Below are positions 34,683-45,000 of a stretch of DNA of 64,000 nucleotides, one piece after another; position 1 is the first letter of the stretch, and every line of letters starts with the position of its first letter. The stretch lies in NCBI RefSeq assembly GCF_016863655.1, contig NZ_BOPH01000086.1:1-64000 (forward strand), written 5' to 3'. The notes beneath the pieces are model-generated. The model saw nothing but the letters and a program-made list of their open reading frames with translations, ran no database searches and had not been told where the DNA came from. This DNA comes from Virgisporangium ochraceum. GTDB taxonomy: Bacteria > Actinomycetota > Actinomycetes > Mycobacteriales > Micromonosporaceae. Both the position numbers and the translations under genes were made by a program.

Positions 34683-35690
34683 ATGGAGTACCGGTACCTT
34701 GGCCGCACCGGGTTGAAGGTCAGCGAGATCTGCCTGGGCGCGATGCACTTCGGCGGCGAGACCGACGAGGAGACGAGCGTGCGCGTCCTCGACGCTTTCG
34801 TCGACGCGGGCGGCACGTTCATCGACACCGCCGACGTGTACGGCGGCGGCGCGTCCGAGGAGGTCCTCGGCCGGTGGCTGAAGGGGCGCAACCGCGACGA
34901 CCTGGTGATCGCCACCAAGGTGTGGGGACGCACGGGTCCCGGCCCCAACGACGTCGGCCTGAGCCGCAAGCACCTCCGCACCGCTGTCGAGGCGAGCCTG
35001 CGCCGGCTCGGCACCGACCACCTCGACCTGTACTACACCCACGTCTACGACGACGCCACGCCCCTCGAGGAGACACTGTCCACACTGGACACCCTGGTCA
35101 CCGAGGGGAAGGTGCGTTACCTCGGCGCGAGCAACGTGCCCGCGTGGCACCTGCAGAAGGCGATCGACGTCGCCGACCGCCACGGCTGGGCCCGCTACGA
35201 CGCGCTGCAGCCGCTGTACAACCTGCTCGACCGGGAGACCGAGTGGGAGCTGCTCCCGGTATGCCGTAACGAGGGGCTGGGCGTGCTGCCGTGGAGCCCG
35301 CTGCGGGCCGGTTGGCTCTCGGGCCGGATCCGGCGCGGCATGGCGGCGCCGCCACCCGGCACGCGGGTGGCGCTGGCGGCCGGACGCGGGCACATCGAGT
35401 CGTGGGAGAACTACGCGACCGAGCGCACCTGGCGCGTGCTCGACGAACTGGAGGCGGTGGCCGCCGAGACCGGGCACACCGTGGCCCAGGTGGCGGTGCG
35501 CTGGCTCCTGCAGGCGCCGGGCGTCACCGCGCCGATCATCGGACCGCGTACGTTCGAGCACTTCACCGACAACCTCGGCGCGGTCGGCTGGACGCTCACC
35601 GCCGAGCAGCAGGCCCGGCTGACCGCGGTGAGCGGGAAGCCGAAGGTCTACCCGTACGACATCCTCGAGACCCTGCTCCAGCAACGTTAG
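34683..35690 (+). CDS. Aldo/keto reductase
   Basis: A 335-aa NADPH-dependent reductase of the AKR (beta/alpha)8 fold. It starts MEYRYLGRTGLKVSEICLG and carries the tetrad Asp/Tyr in FIDTADVYGGG, Lys in VIATKVWG and His in LYYTHVYDD, and the cofactor region PIIGPRTFEHFTDNLGA. It resembles YajO/potassium-channel-beta-like AKRs acting on small carbonyl compounds. GGAGG lies just upstream of ATG. Its stop overlaps the stop of the convergent sulfite-oxidase gene by 4 bp. Confidence 0.94.
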   Translation: MEYRYLGRTGLKVSEICLGAMHFGGETDEETSVRVLDAFVDAGGTFIDTADVYGGGASEEVLGRWLKGRNRDDLVIATKVWGRTGPGPNDVGLSRKHLRTAVEASLRRLGTDHLDLYYTHVYDDATPLEETLSTLDTLVTEGKVRYLGASNVPAWHLQKAIDVADRHGWARYDALQPLYNLLDRETEWELLPVCRNEGLGVLPWSPLRAGWLSGRIRRGMAAPPPGTRVALAAGRGHIESWENYATERTWRVLDELEAVAAETGHTVAQVAVRWLLQAPGVTAPIIGPRTFEHFTDNLGAVGWTLTAEQQARLTAVSGKPKVYPYDILETLLQQR

Positions 35691-37006
35691 GCGACGGTCA
35701 CCGGGTGGCGGACGACGGCGCCGAACTGGTAGCCGAGCGTGTTGTACGGCGCCACGTCGGGCTGGGTGGCACCGGTCGCGTCGGTGGCGCGGGCCAGCAG
35801 GGTGTGGCCGCCGGGCGTGGCCGGGCGCCAGGTCAGCCGCCACCGCCGCCACCCGGTGTCGACCGCCGGACCGAACAGGTCGGCCCGCCGCCACGACGCG
35901 CCTCCGTCGGTGCTCACGTCGACGCGCCGGATGCCGCCGTTGCCCGACCACGCGCGTCCCGTGAGAAGGGTCGTCGTACCGACGGGCAGCTGTGCGTCGG
36001 GTGCGAGCTCGAACGCGCTCTTGACCACCTGCCGGGTGAGCGGCGCGCTGCCCTCGGCCGGATGGTCGGGCCCGAAGAAGCGGTAGAACTGGGTGTTCCA
36101 CGGGGTGAACAGCGGCTCGGCCGACACCTCGATCCGGCCGACCCACTTGATCGAGGAGATCCCGATCCACGACGGGACGACCACCCGCACCGGGAAGCCA
36201 TGGTCGGGTGGCAGCGGTTCGCCGTTCATCTCGTAGGCCAGCACCACGTCGTGCAGCGCCTTGCGGATCGGGATCGGCCGCCGCACCGGGCCGAGGTCGA
36301 CCCCGCCGGAGACGAAGTTCGCGTCGAGCCCCGACGGCAGCACGTCGACCGCGTCCGGCCGGAGGCCCGCCAGCCGCAGGACCGTCGACAGCCGCACCCC
36401 GCGCCACGTCGCGACCCCGACGGCGCCGAGCTTCCATGCCGTGCCGGACACCGGCTGGCCCTGCTGGGTGGTGAAGAAGCTGCGCCCGTTGCCGGCACAC
36501 TCGATGAACGCGGTGAGCGTCGTCGACGGCAGCCGGCGCAGCTGCTTCAGGCTGACCGTCACCGGGTTGTCGGCGGTGGGCGAACCGCGCAGTCCGGCGC
36601 CGAACAGTTCCAGCCGCCAGGTGTCGCCGTCGATGAGAGGTGTGCCCGTGTGGTTGCGCACGAAGAACCGGTCGATGGGTACGAGGTGACCGACGTCGCG
36701 CAGCGCCTCCCACCTCGTCTCGGCGTTGGTGCCGAACACGGTGAACAGTTCCGGTGGCAACGGCTTGACGATGGGCCCGGCCGCGACGGCCGGGCCCTCG
36801 CCGCGCGCGGGTGCCGCGGACGCCTCGCCACGCGCCGGCGCCGCCGACGCCGGTACGCCCCCGAGCACGGGAACGGCGGCGAGCCCGAGACCGGCCGACA
36901 ACCGCAGCGCCGTCCGCCGGGAGATGCCGTCTCCGCGGGCCTGGCCGGCCTCCCACTGCGCCAGCCTGGCGCTGTCGTAGCGGCCCTCGTCGAACGAGCT
37001 GGTCAT
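35687..37006 (-). CDS. Tat-exported sulfite oxidase-like molybdopterin enzyme
   Basis: A 439-aa oxidoreductase. The N-terminus has a twin-arginine signal (GISRRTALRLSAGLGLAAVP). The molybdenum-cofactor domain carries the Mo-ligand Cys in FIECAGNGRSFF and the region FPVRVVVPSWIGISSIKWV; the C-terminal Mo-co dimerisation domain follows (SGNGGIRRVDVSTDGGASWRRA). This is the SorA/sulfite-oxidase family, oxidising sulfite to sulfate in the extracytoplasmic space. A short APARGE-type repeat lies between signal and enzyme. ATG 37006 is preceded by GGGAGG. Divergent from the sulfurtransferase gene across CCTAT-type operators. Confidence 0.92.
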   Translation of the reverse strand: MTSSFDEGRYDSARLAQWEAGQARGDGISRRTALRLSAGLGLAAVPVLGGVPASAAPARGEASAAPARGEGPAVAAGPIVKPLPPELFTVFGTNAETRWEALRDVGHLVPIDRFFVRNHTGTPLIDGDTWRLELFGAGLRGSPTADNPVTVSLKQLRRLPSTTLTAFIECAGNGRSFFTTQQGQPVSGTAWKLGAVGVATWRGVRLSTVLRLAGLRPDAVDVLPSGLDANFVSGGVDLGPVRRPIPIRKALHDVVLAYEMNGEPLPPDHGFPVRVVVPSWIGISSIKWVGRIEVSAEPLFTPWNTQFYRFFGPDHPAEGSAPLTRQVVKSAFELAPDAQLPVGTTTLLTGRAWSGNGGIRRVDVSTDGGASWRRADLFGPAVDTGWRRWRLTWRPATPGGHTLLARATDATGATQPDVAPYNTLGYQFGAVVRHPVTVA

Positions 37007-37030
37007 CAGTGCCTCCCGGGCTCGCCATTT

Positions 37031-37064
37031 CCTATTGGATCGAATTTCCTATTGAATCGATAGG
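37031..37064. promoter_or_regulatory. Tandem CCTAT operator between sulfite oxidase and sulfurtransferase genes
   Basis: CCTATTGGATCGAATTT (37031-37047) is directly followed by CCTATTGAATCGATAGG (37048-37064). The second unit is a dyad, CCTAT-N7-ATAGG; the first matches only in its left half. The right end runs into TAGGAT, a likely -10 box toward the sulfurtransferase. The same 17-bp dyad occurs at 38000. Confidence 0.7.
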
Positions 37065-37104
37065 ATAGCTAGATTCAGGGACAGTCGCCAAGTGGGGGTA
37101 TGAC

Positions 37105-37950
37105 ATGGGTTCCTTCATCTCCGTCGCCGACCTGGCGGCCCTGCGCGCCGGCGCGCGCCCTCCGGCACTGCGCGCCGGCGCGCGTCCACCGGCCCTGCGC
37201 GCCGGCGCGCGCCCTCCGGTCGTGCTCGACGTGCGCTTCGGCGACGGCACCGCCGCCGGGCACATCCCGGGCGCGGTGCACGTCGACCTGTCCACCCAGC
37301 TCGCCGGACCGGAGACCGGGCTCAGCGGCCGGCGCCCGCTGCCCGACATCCGCGACCTCGAGTGGCTGGCCCGGTCGTGGGGCATCGACGACGGTGACAC
37401 GGTGGTCGTGTACGACACCGCCGCCGGCACGAAGGCCGGCCGGGCGTGGTGGGTGCTGCGCTGGGCCGGCCTCGCCGACGTCCGGATCCTCGACGGCGGC
37501 CTGGCCGCCTGGACAGCCGCCGGGCTCCCGGTCACCTCGTCGGCGTCGGCGCCGTCACCCGGCTCGGTGACCCTCACCGCCGGCCACCTTCGCGAACTGA
37601 CCGCCGACGAGGCGGCGGAGTACGCCGCGGCGGGTCGGTTGCTCGACGCCCGCGGAGCGGCCGCCTACGCCGCCGGTCACATTCCCGGCGCGGTGTCGGC
37701 ACCGACCCGCGACGCCCTCGACGCCGACGGCCTGCTCCTCGACACCGGGGCGCTGCGCCGGCGCTTCGCCGACCTCGGCGTCGACGGCTCGCGGCCGGTC
37801 GGCCTGTACTGCGGCGGCGGGGTGGCCGCGGCGCACGCGGCGGCCGTGCTGCACGCGGCGGGCATCGAGACCGCCCTGTTCGTCGGGTCGTTCTCGGCCT
37901 GGTCGGCCGATCCGTCCCGCCCCGTGGCGACCGGGAGCCGGCCGGAGTGA
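37105..37950 (+). CDS. Sulfurtransferase (two-domain rhodanese, thiosulfate/mercaptopyruvate type)
   Basis: A 281-aa protein with two rhodanese domains: AAGHIPGAVHVDL in the first and AAGHIPGAVSAPTRDALD in the second. The active-site loop is YCGGGVAAAH, with Cys as the sulfur acceptor; mercaptopyruvate enzymes usually read CGSGV(T/S)A, so this is a variant loop. Residues about 13-39 are three copies of a nine-residue ALRAGARPP unit inserted before the first strand. It moves sulfane sulfur to thiol acceptors and pairs logically with the divergent sulfite oxidase. ATG 37105 follows AAGTGGGGG. Confidence 0.9.
   Translation: MGSFISVADLAALRAGARPPALRAGARPPALRAGARPPVVLDVRFGDGTAAGHIPGAVHVDLSTQLAGPETGLSGRRPLPDIRDLEWLARSWGIDDGDTVVVYDTAAGTKAGRAWWVLRWAGLADVRILDGGLAAWTAAGLPVTSSASAPSPGSVTLTAGHLRELTADEAAEYAAAGRLLDARGAAAYAAGHIPGAVSAPTRDALDADGLLLDTGALRRRFADLGVDGSRPVGLYCGGGVAAAHAAAVLHAAGIETALFVGSFSAWSADPSRPVATGSRPE
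37141..37221 (+). repeat. 27-bp tandem repeat, three copies, in the sulfurtransferase gene
   Basis: Three units of CTGCGCGCCGGCGCGCG plus ten variable bases encode ALRAGARPP three times. The 27-bp unit keeps the frame. Confidence 0.9.
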
Positions 37951-37999
37951 CCGGGAACCGGCCGCTGGGGTGACCGACGTCGCAGTGGCCTCCCAAAAA

Positions 38000-38016
38000 C
38001 CTATCTGAACAGTAGG
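38000..38016 (+). promoter_or_regulatory. CCTAT-N7-TAGG operator of the flavin reductase operon
   Basis: CCTATCTGAACAGTAGG, followed by ATAT so that TAGGAT forms a -10-like box, 34 bp before the flavin reductase start. It matches CCTATTGAATCGATAGG upstream of the sulfurtransferase in length and both half-sites. Confidence 0.65.
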
Positions 38017-38049
38017 ATATGACCGATGGTTCTGCAGTCAGGAGACACC

Positions 38050-38550
38050 ATGACCGTGCGGTCCGACGATCTGTCCACTGTGGACGAGCTGACGTTCCGG
38101 CGCCTGATGGGCCGGCACGCCGCCGGCGTCGTGGTGGTGACCGTGGCGGGCGAGCCGCCGGCCGGGTTCACCGCGACCTCGTTCACGTCGGTCTCGTTGC
38201 GCCCCCCGCTGGTGTCGTTCTGCCTGGACCGCCGGGCGTCCAGCTGGCCCGCGGTGGCATCGGCCCGCACCGTCGCCGTGCACGTGCTCTCCGACCGGCA
38301 GGAGCGGGTGGCCCGCACGTTCGCGACGAGCGGGATCGACCGGTTCGCCGCCCACGGCGACTGGTACCACGGTCCCGACGGCGTGCCCCTGCTCGGCGGG
38401 GTGGTCGCCCACCTGGTCTGCCGCGTGGTGCGACGCGTTCCGGCGGGCGACCACAGCATCGTGCTGGCGACGCCGGTCACCGGTGCACACGGCGACGACG
38501 GCGCGGCGCCGCTGCTCTACCAGGCCGGTACGTACAGGGAGATCGCGTGA
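38050..38550 (+). CDS. Flavin reductase-domain protein (FMN-binding split barrel)
   Basis: A 166-aa flavoprotein of the HpaC/DIM6 family. Motifs: TFRRLMGRHAAGVVVVTV, GFTATSFTSVSLRPPLVSFCLDR (FMN phosphate and ring contacts) and the end motif LLYQAGTYREI. It reduces FMN or FAD with NAD(P)H for a partner monooxygenase, which is not in the window. ATG 38050 is preceded by AGGAGA. Its stop overlaps the FMN reductase GTG (GTGA). The upstream CCTAT dyad suggests control with the sulfur genes. Confidence 0.92.
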   Translation: MTVRSDDLSTVDELTFRRLMGRHAAGVVVVTVAGEPPAGFTATSFTSVSLRPPLVSFCLDRRASSWPAVASARTVAVHVLSDRQERVARTFATSGIDRFAAHGDWYHGPDGVPLLGGVVAHLVCRVVRRVPAGDHSIVLATPVTGAHGDDGAAPLLYQAGTYREIA

Positions 38551-39011
38551 ATGTGGTTGTGGTGTCGGGTCACCCGCGGGCCGGGTCGCGGACGTCCGGG
38601 CTGGCCGGGGAGGTCGGCCGGGCGTTCGCGGCGAAGCGCGGCGGGCCCGACCCGGCCGTGGTGCACGTGTCGGCGCTCGGGGCCGACCTGCTCGTCGCCG
38701 ACGCGCCGGCCACCGCCGACGCGCTGGCCCTGATCCGCGGTGCGGGCCTGCTGGTGGTCGCCACCCCGACGTACAAGGGCGCGTACACGGGGCTTCTCAA
38801 GGTACTGCTCGACCACCTACCCGCACGGGCCCTCGACGGGATCCCGGCCGTCACGGTGGTCACCGCGGGCATCGCCCCGCAGGCCGAGGCCGCCGAGGGT
38901 CACCTGCACGCCCTGCTGGGCGAGCTCGGCGCCCTGGTGACCACCCCCGGCCTGACCGTCGTGGAGTCCGACCTGTCCGACGCCAGGGCCATCGCCCTGA
39001 AGTACGCCTGA
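38547..39011 (+). CDS. NAD(P)H-dependent FMN reductase (SsuE-like)
   Basis: A 154-aa flavodoxin-like reductase: VVVVSGHPRAGSRTSGLA (FMN phosphate loop), ATPTYKGAYTGLLKVLLDHLP, and VVTAGIAPQAEAAEGHL. This is the SsuE/MsuE type that supplies FMNH2 to alkanesulfonate monooxygenases. Coupled to the split-barrel flavin reductase by a 4-bp overlap. With sulfite oxidase and sulfurtransferase beside it, a role in organosulfur use is likely (inference). Confidence 0.88.
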   Translation: MNVVVVSGHPRAGSRTSGLAGEVGRAFAAKRGGPDPAVVHVSALGADLLVADAPATADALALIRGAGLLVVATPTYKGAYTGLLKVLLDHLPARALDGIPAVTVVTAGIAPQAEAAEGHLHALLGELGALVTTPGLTVVESDLSDARAIALKYA

Positions 39012-39047
39012 GCGCAAGATCTGTCAGGTCGCCGCCGGCCACCGGAA

Positions 39048-42000
39048 CTACGATCGGTGGCCATGCCGGTACGACTGTCGGGCCGACTGGCGGCGATCGT
39101 GGACGCGCTTCCGGTCGAGCCGCACCTTCGGGTGCTCGAGATCGGCTGCGGACCGGGAGCCGCGGCCCGGGCCGTGGCGGCGCGGCTCACCACCGGCCAC
39201 ATCCTGGCCACCGACCGGTCGGCGCGGGCCATCGCCCAGGCGCGCACCGCGTGCGCGGTGGAGATCGCCACCGGCCGGCTCAGCCTCCGGCAGGTCGCGG
39301 CCGAGGACCTCGCGCTGGAGCCGGGTGAGGAACCGTTCGACCTCGTGTTCGCCGTGCGCGTCGGCGCGCTCGACGGTCGTCACCCCGAGGCGGGACGCGC
39401 GGCGCTGCGGCGCATCGCGGCGGTCACCGCGCCCGGCGCGCGGCTGTTCGTCGACGGCCGGGAGACGCCGCTTGCGCCGGACGCCGGACAGTAGCGCCGA
39501 CGCGGTCCCCAGGAGCAGCAGCACCAGGCCGAGCGCCACGAGCCCGGTGACCGGCGCACCGGTGCGGGCCAGGGAGTCACCCGAGCCGCCGCCGGAACCG
39601 GAAGAGCCAGAAGAGCCGGAGGAACCGGACGAGCCGGAAGAGGGGATGTCCTGCACCGGCGGCCCGCCGGTCACCGGCGGCTGCGCCGTGGCCGCGCCAC
39701 GGGTCACCGGGACGTGCAGCGAGCGGATCGAGCCGTCCGCCGCGACCCCGTACGCCGCGAGCACCGACCCCGTGCCCGGGTCGATGTCCGGCACCCATGC
39801 CGAGACGCTGAACGTCCCGTCCTCGTCGACGGTCACCGTCGCGAGCACCTCAGCGGCCGCGGCCACCGACGCGCCCGACGCCGTGAGCACCTCGTGCAGC
39901 ACGATCTGCACCGACGAGTTCGGCGCGAAGTCCGCGCCGAGGACCGTCACGGTCTCGCCGCCCGGTGCCACGGTGACGTTCGTCGAGCCCTTGCTCGTGG
40001 TGAGGTCCGGCGCGCCGGTCGGGCCGGTGTCGGGGAGGTCGGGCCAGTCCGGCCGGCCGGCGGTCGAGCCGACGGCGCCGTCGGAGCGGCGGTCGTGCAG
40101 GCCGTGGGCGCGCACGGTCACCTCGTAGTCGGCGTCGATCGGGACGTACATGACGCACTCGGTCGCGGCGGCGCCGACGGCGACGCACCACCCGTTGCCC
40201 GAGCCGGTCCGCGCCGAGTAGTAGGCGATGCCGCTGCCCTGGTCGGCGGGCGGCGTCCAGGAGACGACCAGCGAGCTGTACCGCGGGGTCACGGTGACGT
40301 CGGTGACCGGGCCGGGCTCGCGGCTCGGCACCGCCTGGTGGGTGGCCGTCGCCGGCGGCGACTCGTCGCCGGCTCCCCGCGCGACGACCGTCACCGTGTA
40401 CGCGGTGCCGTTGGCGAGCCCGGTCACGGTGCAGCCCAGGCCCGTCGAGACGCACGTCTGCCCGCCGGGTTCGACGGTCACGAGGCTGTCGACGACAGCG
40501 GCGCCGGCCGTCGGTTGGGTCCACGAGACGGTCAGCTCGCCGTCGCCGGGCTCCACCCGCACGTCGGCCGGTGCCGCCGGCGCGCCGATCGACGACGCGC
40601 CCAGGCCCGGGGTCACCGGGTTGCTCCACGGGCTCGCCAGCGACAGCTTGCCGGCGACCGTCGCGCGGACCGTGAACGCGTACCGCACGCCGTTGGTCAG
40701 CCCGGTCACGGTGCAGGTCAGCGCCGTCGTGGTGCAGGTCGCGCCGCCGGGTGACGCGGTGACGGTGTACCCGGCCGCACCCGTCGACGCCGGCCACGAC
40801 ACCGTCGCCGACGAGTCCCCCGCGACCGCGTGCGCGCGGGCCGGGTTCGCCGGCAGGGTGCCGCGCGGCACCAGGCCGGTCACGTAGTCGCTGAGCGCCG
40901 ACACGCCGGCCTGCCCGGTGGTGACGGCACCGACGACGACCCGGTACGTGCGCCCGTTGGTCAGCCCGGTGATCGTGCAGCTGGTCGCCGTGGCGGCGCG
41001 GCACCGGGCGCCGTCGGGGTAGGCGGTGGCGACGTGGTGGTCGATCCCGTCGCCGACCGTCGCCGACGGCGTCCACGACACGTGGATCGCGGCGTTGCCG
41101 GCGGTGGCGGTCACCGTGGTCGGCGCACCCGCGAGGCTCGCCGACGGGGTGACCGGCGCGGACGGCGCCGAGGGCGCCGACACCCCGGACTGCCCGACGC
41201 CGTACGTGCGCACCGTGAACGTGTACGCGACGCCGTTGGTCAGCCCGGTCACCGCGCAGGTGAGCAGCACCGTCGTGCAGGTGGCGCCGTTCGACGCGGT
41301 CACCACGTAGTGGTCGACGCCGGCGCCGGCCTGCACCGGCAGGCTCCACGAGACCACCGACCGGCCGTTGCCGACAGTCGCGGTGACCGACACCGGCGCG
41401 CTGGGCGGGCCGGAGACCACCAACGCCGGGGGCGCGCTCGCCGGTGAGGTGCCGCCGGGGCCGGCGGCGGTGACGGTCACCGTGTACAGCTGACCGGGCG
41501 CGAGGCCGGTGAGCTGGCAGGTCAACGCGACCGTGGTGCAGTGCGCGCCGCCGGGTGCGGCGGTCGCGGTGTAGCCGGTCAGGCCGGCGCCGAGGCCGGT
41601 CGGCGCGGTCCAGGAGACCACCGCGCCGTTCGCGCCCGCGGTGACGGTCACCGCGGCCGGTGCGGCGGGGGGACCGGTGAGCGCGGACCCGCTGGTGGCG
41701 GCCACCGACGTGCCGGCGGTGCCGAGCGCGACCACCGACGCGGTGTACGCGGTTCCGTTGACCAGCCCGGTGATGGCGCAGGTCAGCCCGGTCACCTCGC
41801 AGCTGGCGCCGCCGGGGCTGAGCGTCACCCGGTAGCCGGTGAGCCCGGCACCGGAGCTGAGCGGCGCCAGCCACGACACGACGGCCCGGCCGTTGCCGGT
41901 CACCAGCGACACCGACCGGGGTGCCGACGGCGCGCCGGTGACGACGGCCGGTACCACGGCGGGCGCCGAGACGCCGCCGGAGGAGGCGGCCGTCACCGAG

Positions 42001-45000
42001 ACCGTGTACGGCAGCCCGTCGGTGAGCCCGGTGACCGTGCAGGACGAGCCCGTCGTCGTGCACGTGCCCGGGCCGGCGGTGACGGTGTAGCCGGTGGCAC
42101 CGGCGACCGGCGTCCAGGAGACGGTCACCTGGCCGGCGCCCGGGGTCGCGACGACGCCGGTCGGCGCGGTCGGCACGAGGCCCGACGGCGTGACGGTCAA
42201 TGTTGACGAGCTTGCGTCCGAGGCGCCGACCACGCCGTTCGCGACGACCGTGAACGTGTACGCGACCCCGTTGGCGAGCCCGGCGATCAGGCAGCTGGTC
42301 GCGCCGCCGGTGACGCAGCCGAAGCCGGGCGGCGTCGACGTCACGGTGTAGCCGGTGACGCCGGCGCCGGTGGTGGCGGGCGCGGTCCACGACACCGTCG
42401 CCTGGCCGTTGCCGACGACGGCCGTCAGGCCGGTCGGCGCGCCGGGCGGGCCGGTGATGGTCGGCACGGCGGTCAGGGCCGGCGCCGAGTTTCCCGCCGG
42501 ACCGGTGGCGACGACGGTGAACGTGTACACGACCCCGTTCGTCAACCCGGTCACCGTGCAGTTGGTGCCGGCGGTGGTGCACGACGCGCCGCCGGGCGTG
42601 GCGGTCACCTCGTAGCCGGTGAGGCCGGCGCCGACGCCGGCCGGCGCGGTCCACGAGACGGTGGCCTGGCCGTCGCCGGCGACCACGGTGGTGATCGTCG
42701 GCAGGCCGGGAGCGCCGGTGGTCACCGGTGCCGACGGCGCGCTGGCCGCCGACTGGCCGGTGGCGCCAGCGCCGACCGCGTGCACGGTGAACGTGTACGG
42801 GGTGCCGTCGGCCAGGCCGGACACCACGCAGGTGTCGCCGGTGGTGGTGCACACGGCCCCTCCGGGCGAGGCGGTCGCGCGGTAGAACGCGATCCCGGCG
42901 CCCGGGCTGGCCGGCACGGTCCAGTGCAGGCTGGCGCTGCCGGCACCGGGCGTCGCCGTGACGCCCGTGGGCGCGCCCGGCGGCCCCGGCGTCACCGCGG
43001 CCGACGCGACGCTCGCGGCGGAGTCGCCGCTGACGCCGTTCGCCACCACGGTGAACGTCACCGGCACCCCGGGCGTGAGCCCGGTGACCGTGCACGTGGG
43101 CAGCGCGCCGGTACAGCTCTGCCCGCTCGACGCGCTCGCCGTGTACCCGGTGACTCCGGCGCCCACCTCCGCGGGCGGGATCCAGGAGAGCACCACGGAG
43201 TGGTCCCCCGGCACGCCCGTGACACCCGTCGGCGCGCCCGGCGGGCCGGGCACCACGGCCGGCGGCGGCACGCCCGACACCGACGTACCGGTGCTGCCGA
43301 TGCCGTTCGTCACCACGGTGAACGTGTGCGGCAGCAACGGGTTGAGCCCGGTCACCGTGCAGGTCAGCGTCACGGTGGTGCACTGCGCCCAACCGGGGGA
43401 CGCGGTCACGGTGTACGAGGCGACTCCGGCACCGGCGTTGACCGGCGCCGTCCACCGCACCTGTGCGGTGCCCAGTCCCGGTACCACGATCACGCCGGTC
43501 GGCGCGCCCGGCGGGCCGGGGGTCACGCTCAGCGCGGTCACCCCGGCCGGAGACGTGCCGGAACCGCCGGACCCCACCGCGACCACGCTGAACGTGTACG
43601 CGGTGCCCGACACGAGCCCGGTCACCGCGCAGGTGGTGCCGACGGCGGTGCAGGTGCGGCCGCCGGGCGAGGCGGTCACCGTGTAGGAGGCGATGCCCGG
43701 GCCGGCCACGAGCGGCGCGGTCCACTGGACGGTCGCGGTGCCGGCGCCCGGGGTCGCGACGACCGCCGTCGGCGCGCCCGGCGGGCCGGGGGTCACGCCG
43801 GTGGCGGTGACCGTGGGCACCGACGGACCGGTGTCGCCGACGCCGACCGCCACCACCGAGAACGTGTACGCGGTGGTGTTCGACAGCCCGGTGACGGTGC
43901 AGGTGAGCAGCGCGGTGGTGCACGACGCGCCGCCCGGCGACGCGGTCACCACGTAGTTCACGATGCCGGCGCCGTCGTGCCCCGGCGCGGTCCACGACAC
44001 GGTCGCCTGGCCGGCGCCGACGACGGCGTCGACCCCGGTGGGCGTCCCCGGCGGGCCGACCTTGACGGCCAGCGACGGTGTTGACGAGATTGACGTGCCA
44101 CCGGGTCCGACGCCGACCACGACGAACGTGTACGGCTCGCCGGCGTCGAGCCCGGTGACCGTGCACCAGGTGGCGACGGTGACGCACGTCTGCCCGCCCG
44201 AGCCGGTGACCAGGTAGCCGGTCAGACCGGCACCGGTGTTGGCGGGCACGGTCCACGACACGGTCGCCTCGTTCGAGCCGGCGTCGACGGTCACGCCGGT
44301 CGGTGCCGCCGGCGCGCCGGTGCTCACCGCGGCGCCGCCGACCGCCGGCAGCGAGTCGCCGCCGGGTCCGGTCGCCACGACGGTGATCAGGTACGGGGTG
44401 CGGTCGGTCAACCCGGTCACCACGCAGGAGGTGACATTGGTGCCCACCTGGCAGCCGCCGTCGTTCGGCGACAGCACCACCTCGTAGCCGCTGATCCCGG
44501 CGCCGGCACCGGCCGGTGCGGTCCAGGAGACGGTGAGCTGCCCGGTGCCCGGGGTCACGGTGACGCCCGTCGGCGGCCCCGGCGCGCCGGTGACGACGCC
44601 GAGGGTGGTCGGCAGCGACAGCCCGCCGGGGCCGCCGGCGCGCAGCGTCGCCGTGAAGGAGCCGGCCGGCACGTCGGTGACGGTGCAGGTCAGCGCTCCG
44701 TTGGTGGAGCAGGTGTGTCCGCCGGGGTCCAGCGTCACCGTGTAGGCGTCGATGCCCGCGCCGGCGAACGTCGGCGCCACCCAGGAGACGGTGACGTCGT
44801 CGCCGGCCACGACCGTCTGCACCCCGGTGGGGAGGCCCGGCGATCCGACGCCGGCGACCGAGACTGCCGGTGCCGAGGAACCGCCGCTGCCGGTGGCGAC
44901 GACCGTCACCGCATAGGTGCCGGGCGCCACCGCGATGTCGCAGGTGGTGGCCGCGGTCGTGCAGGTGGCGCCGCCGGGCGTGAGCGTCACGGTGTAGCTC

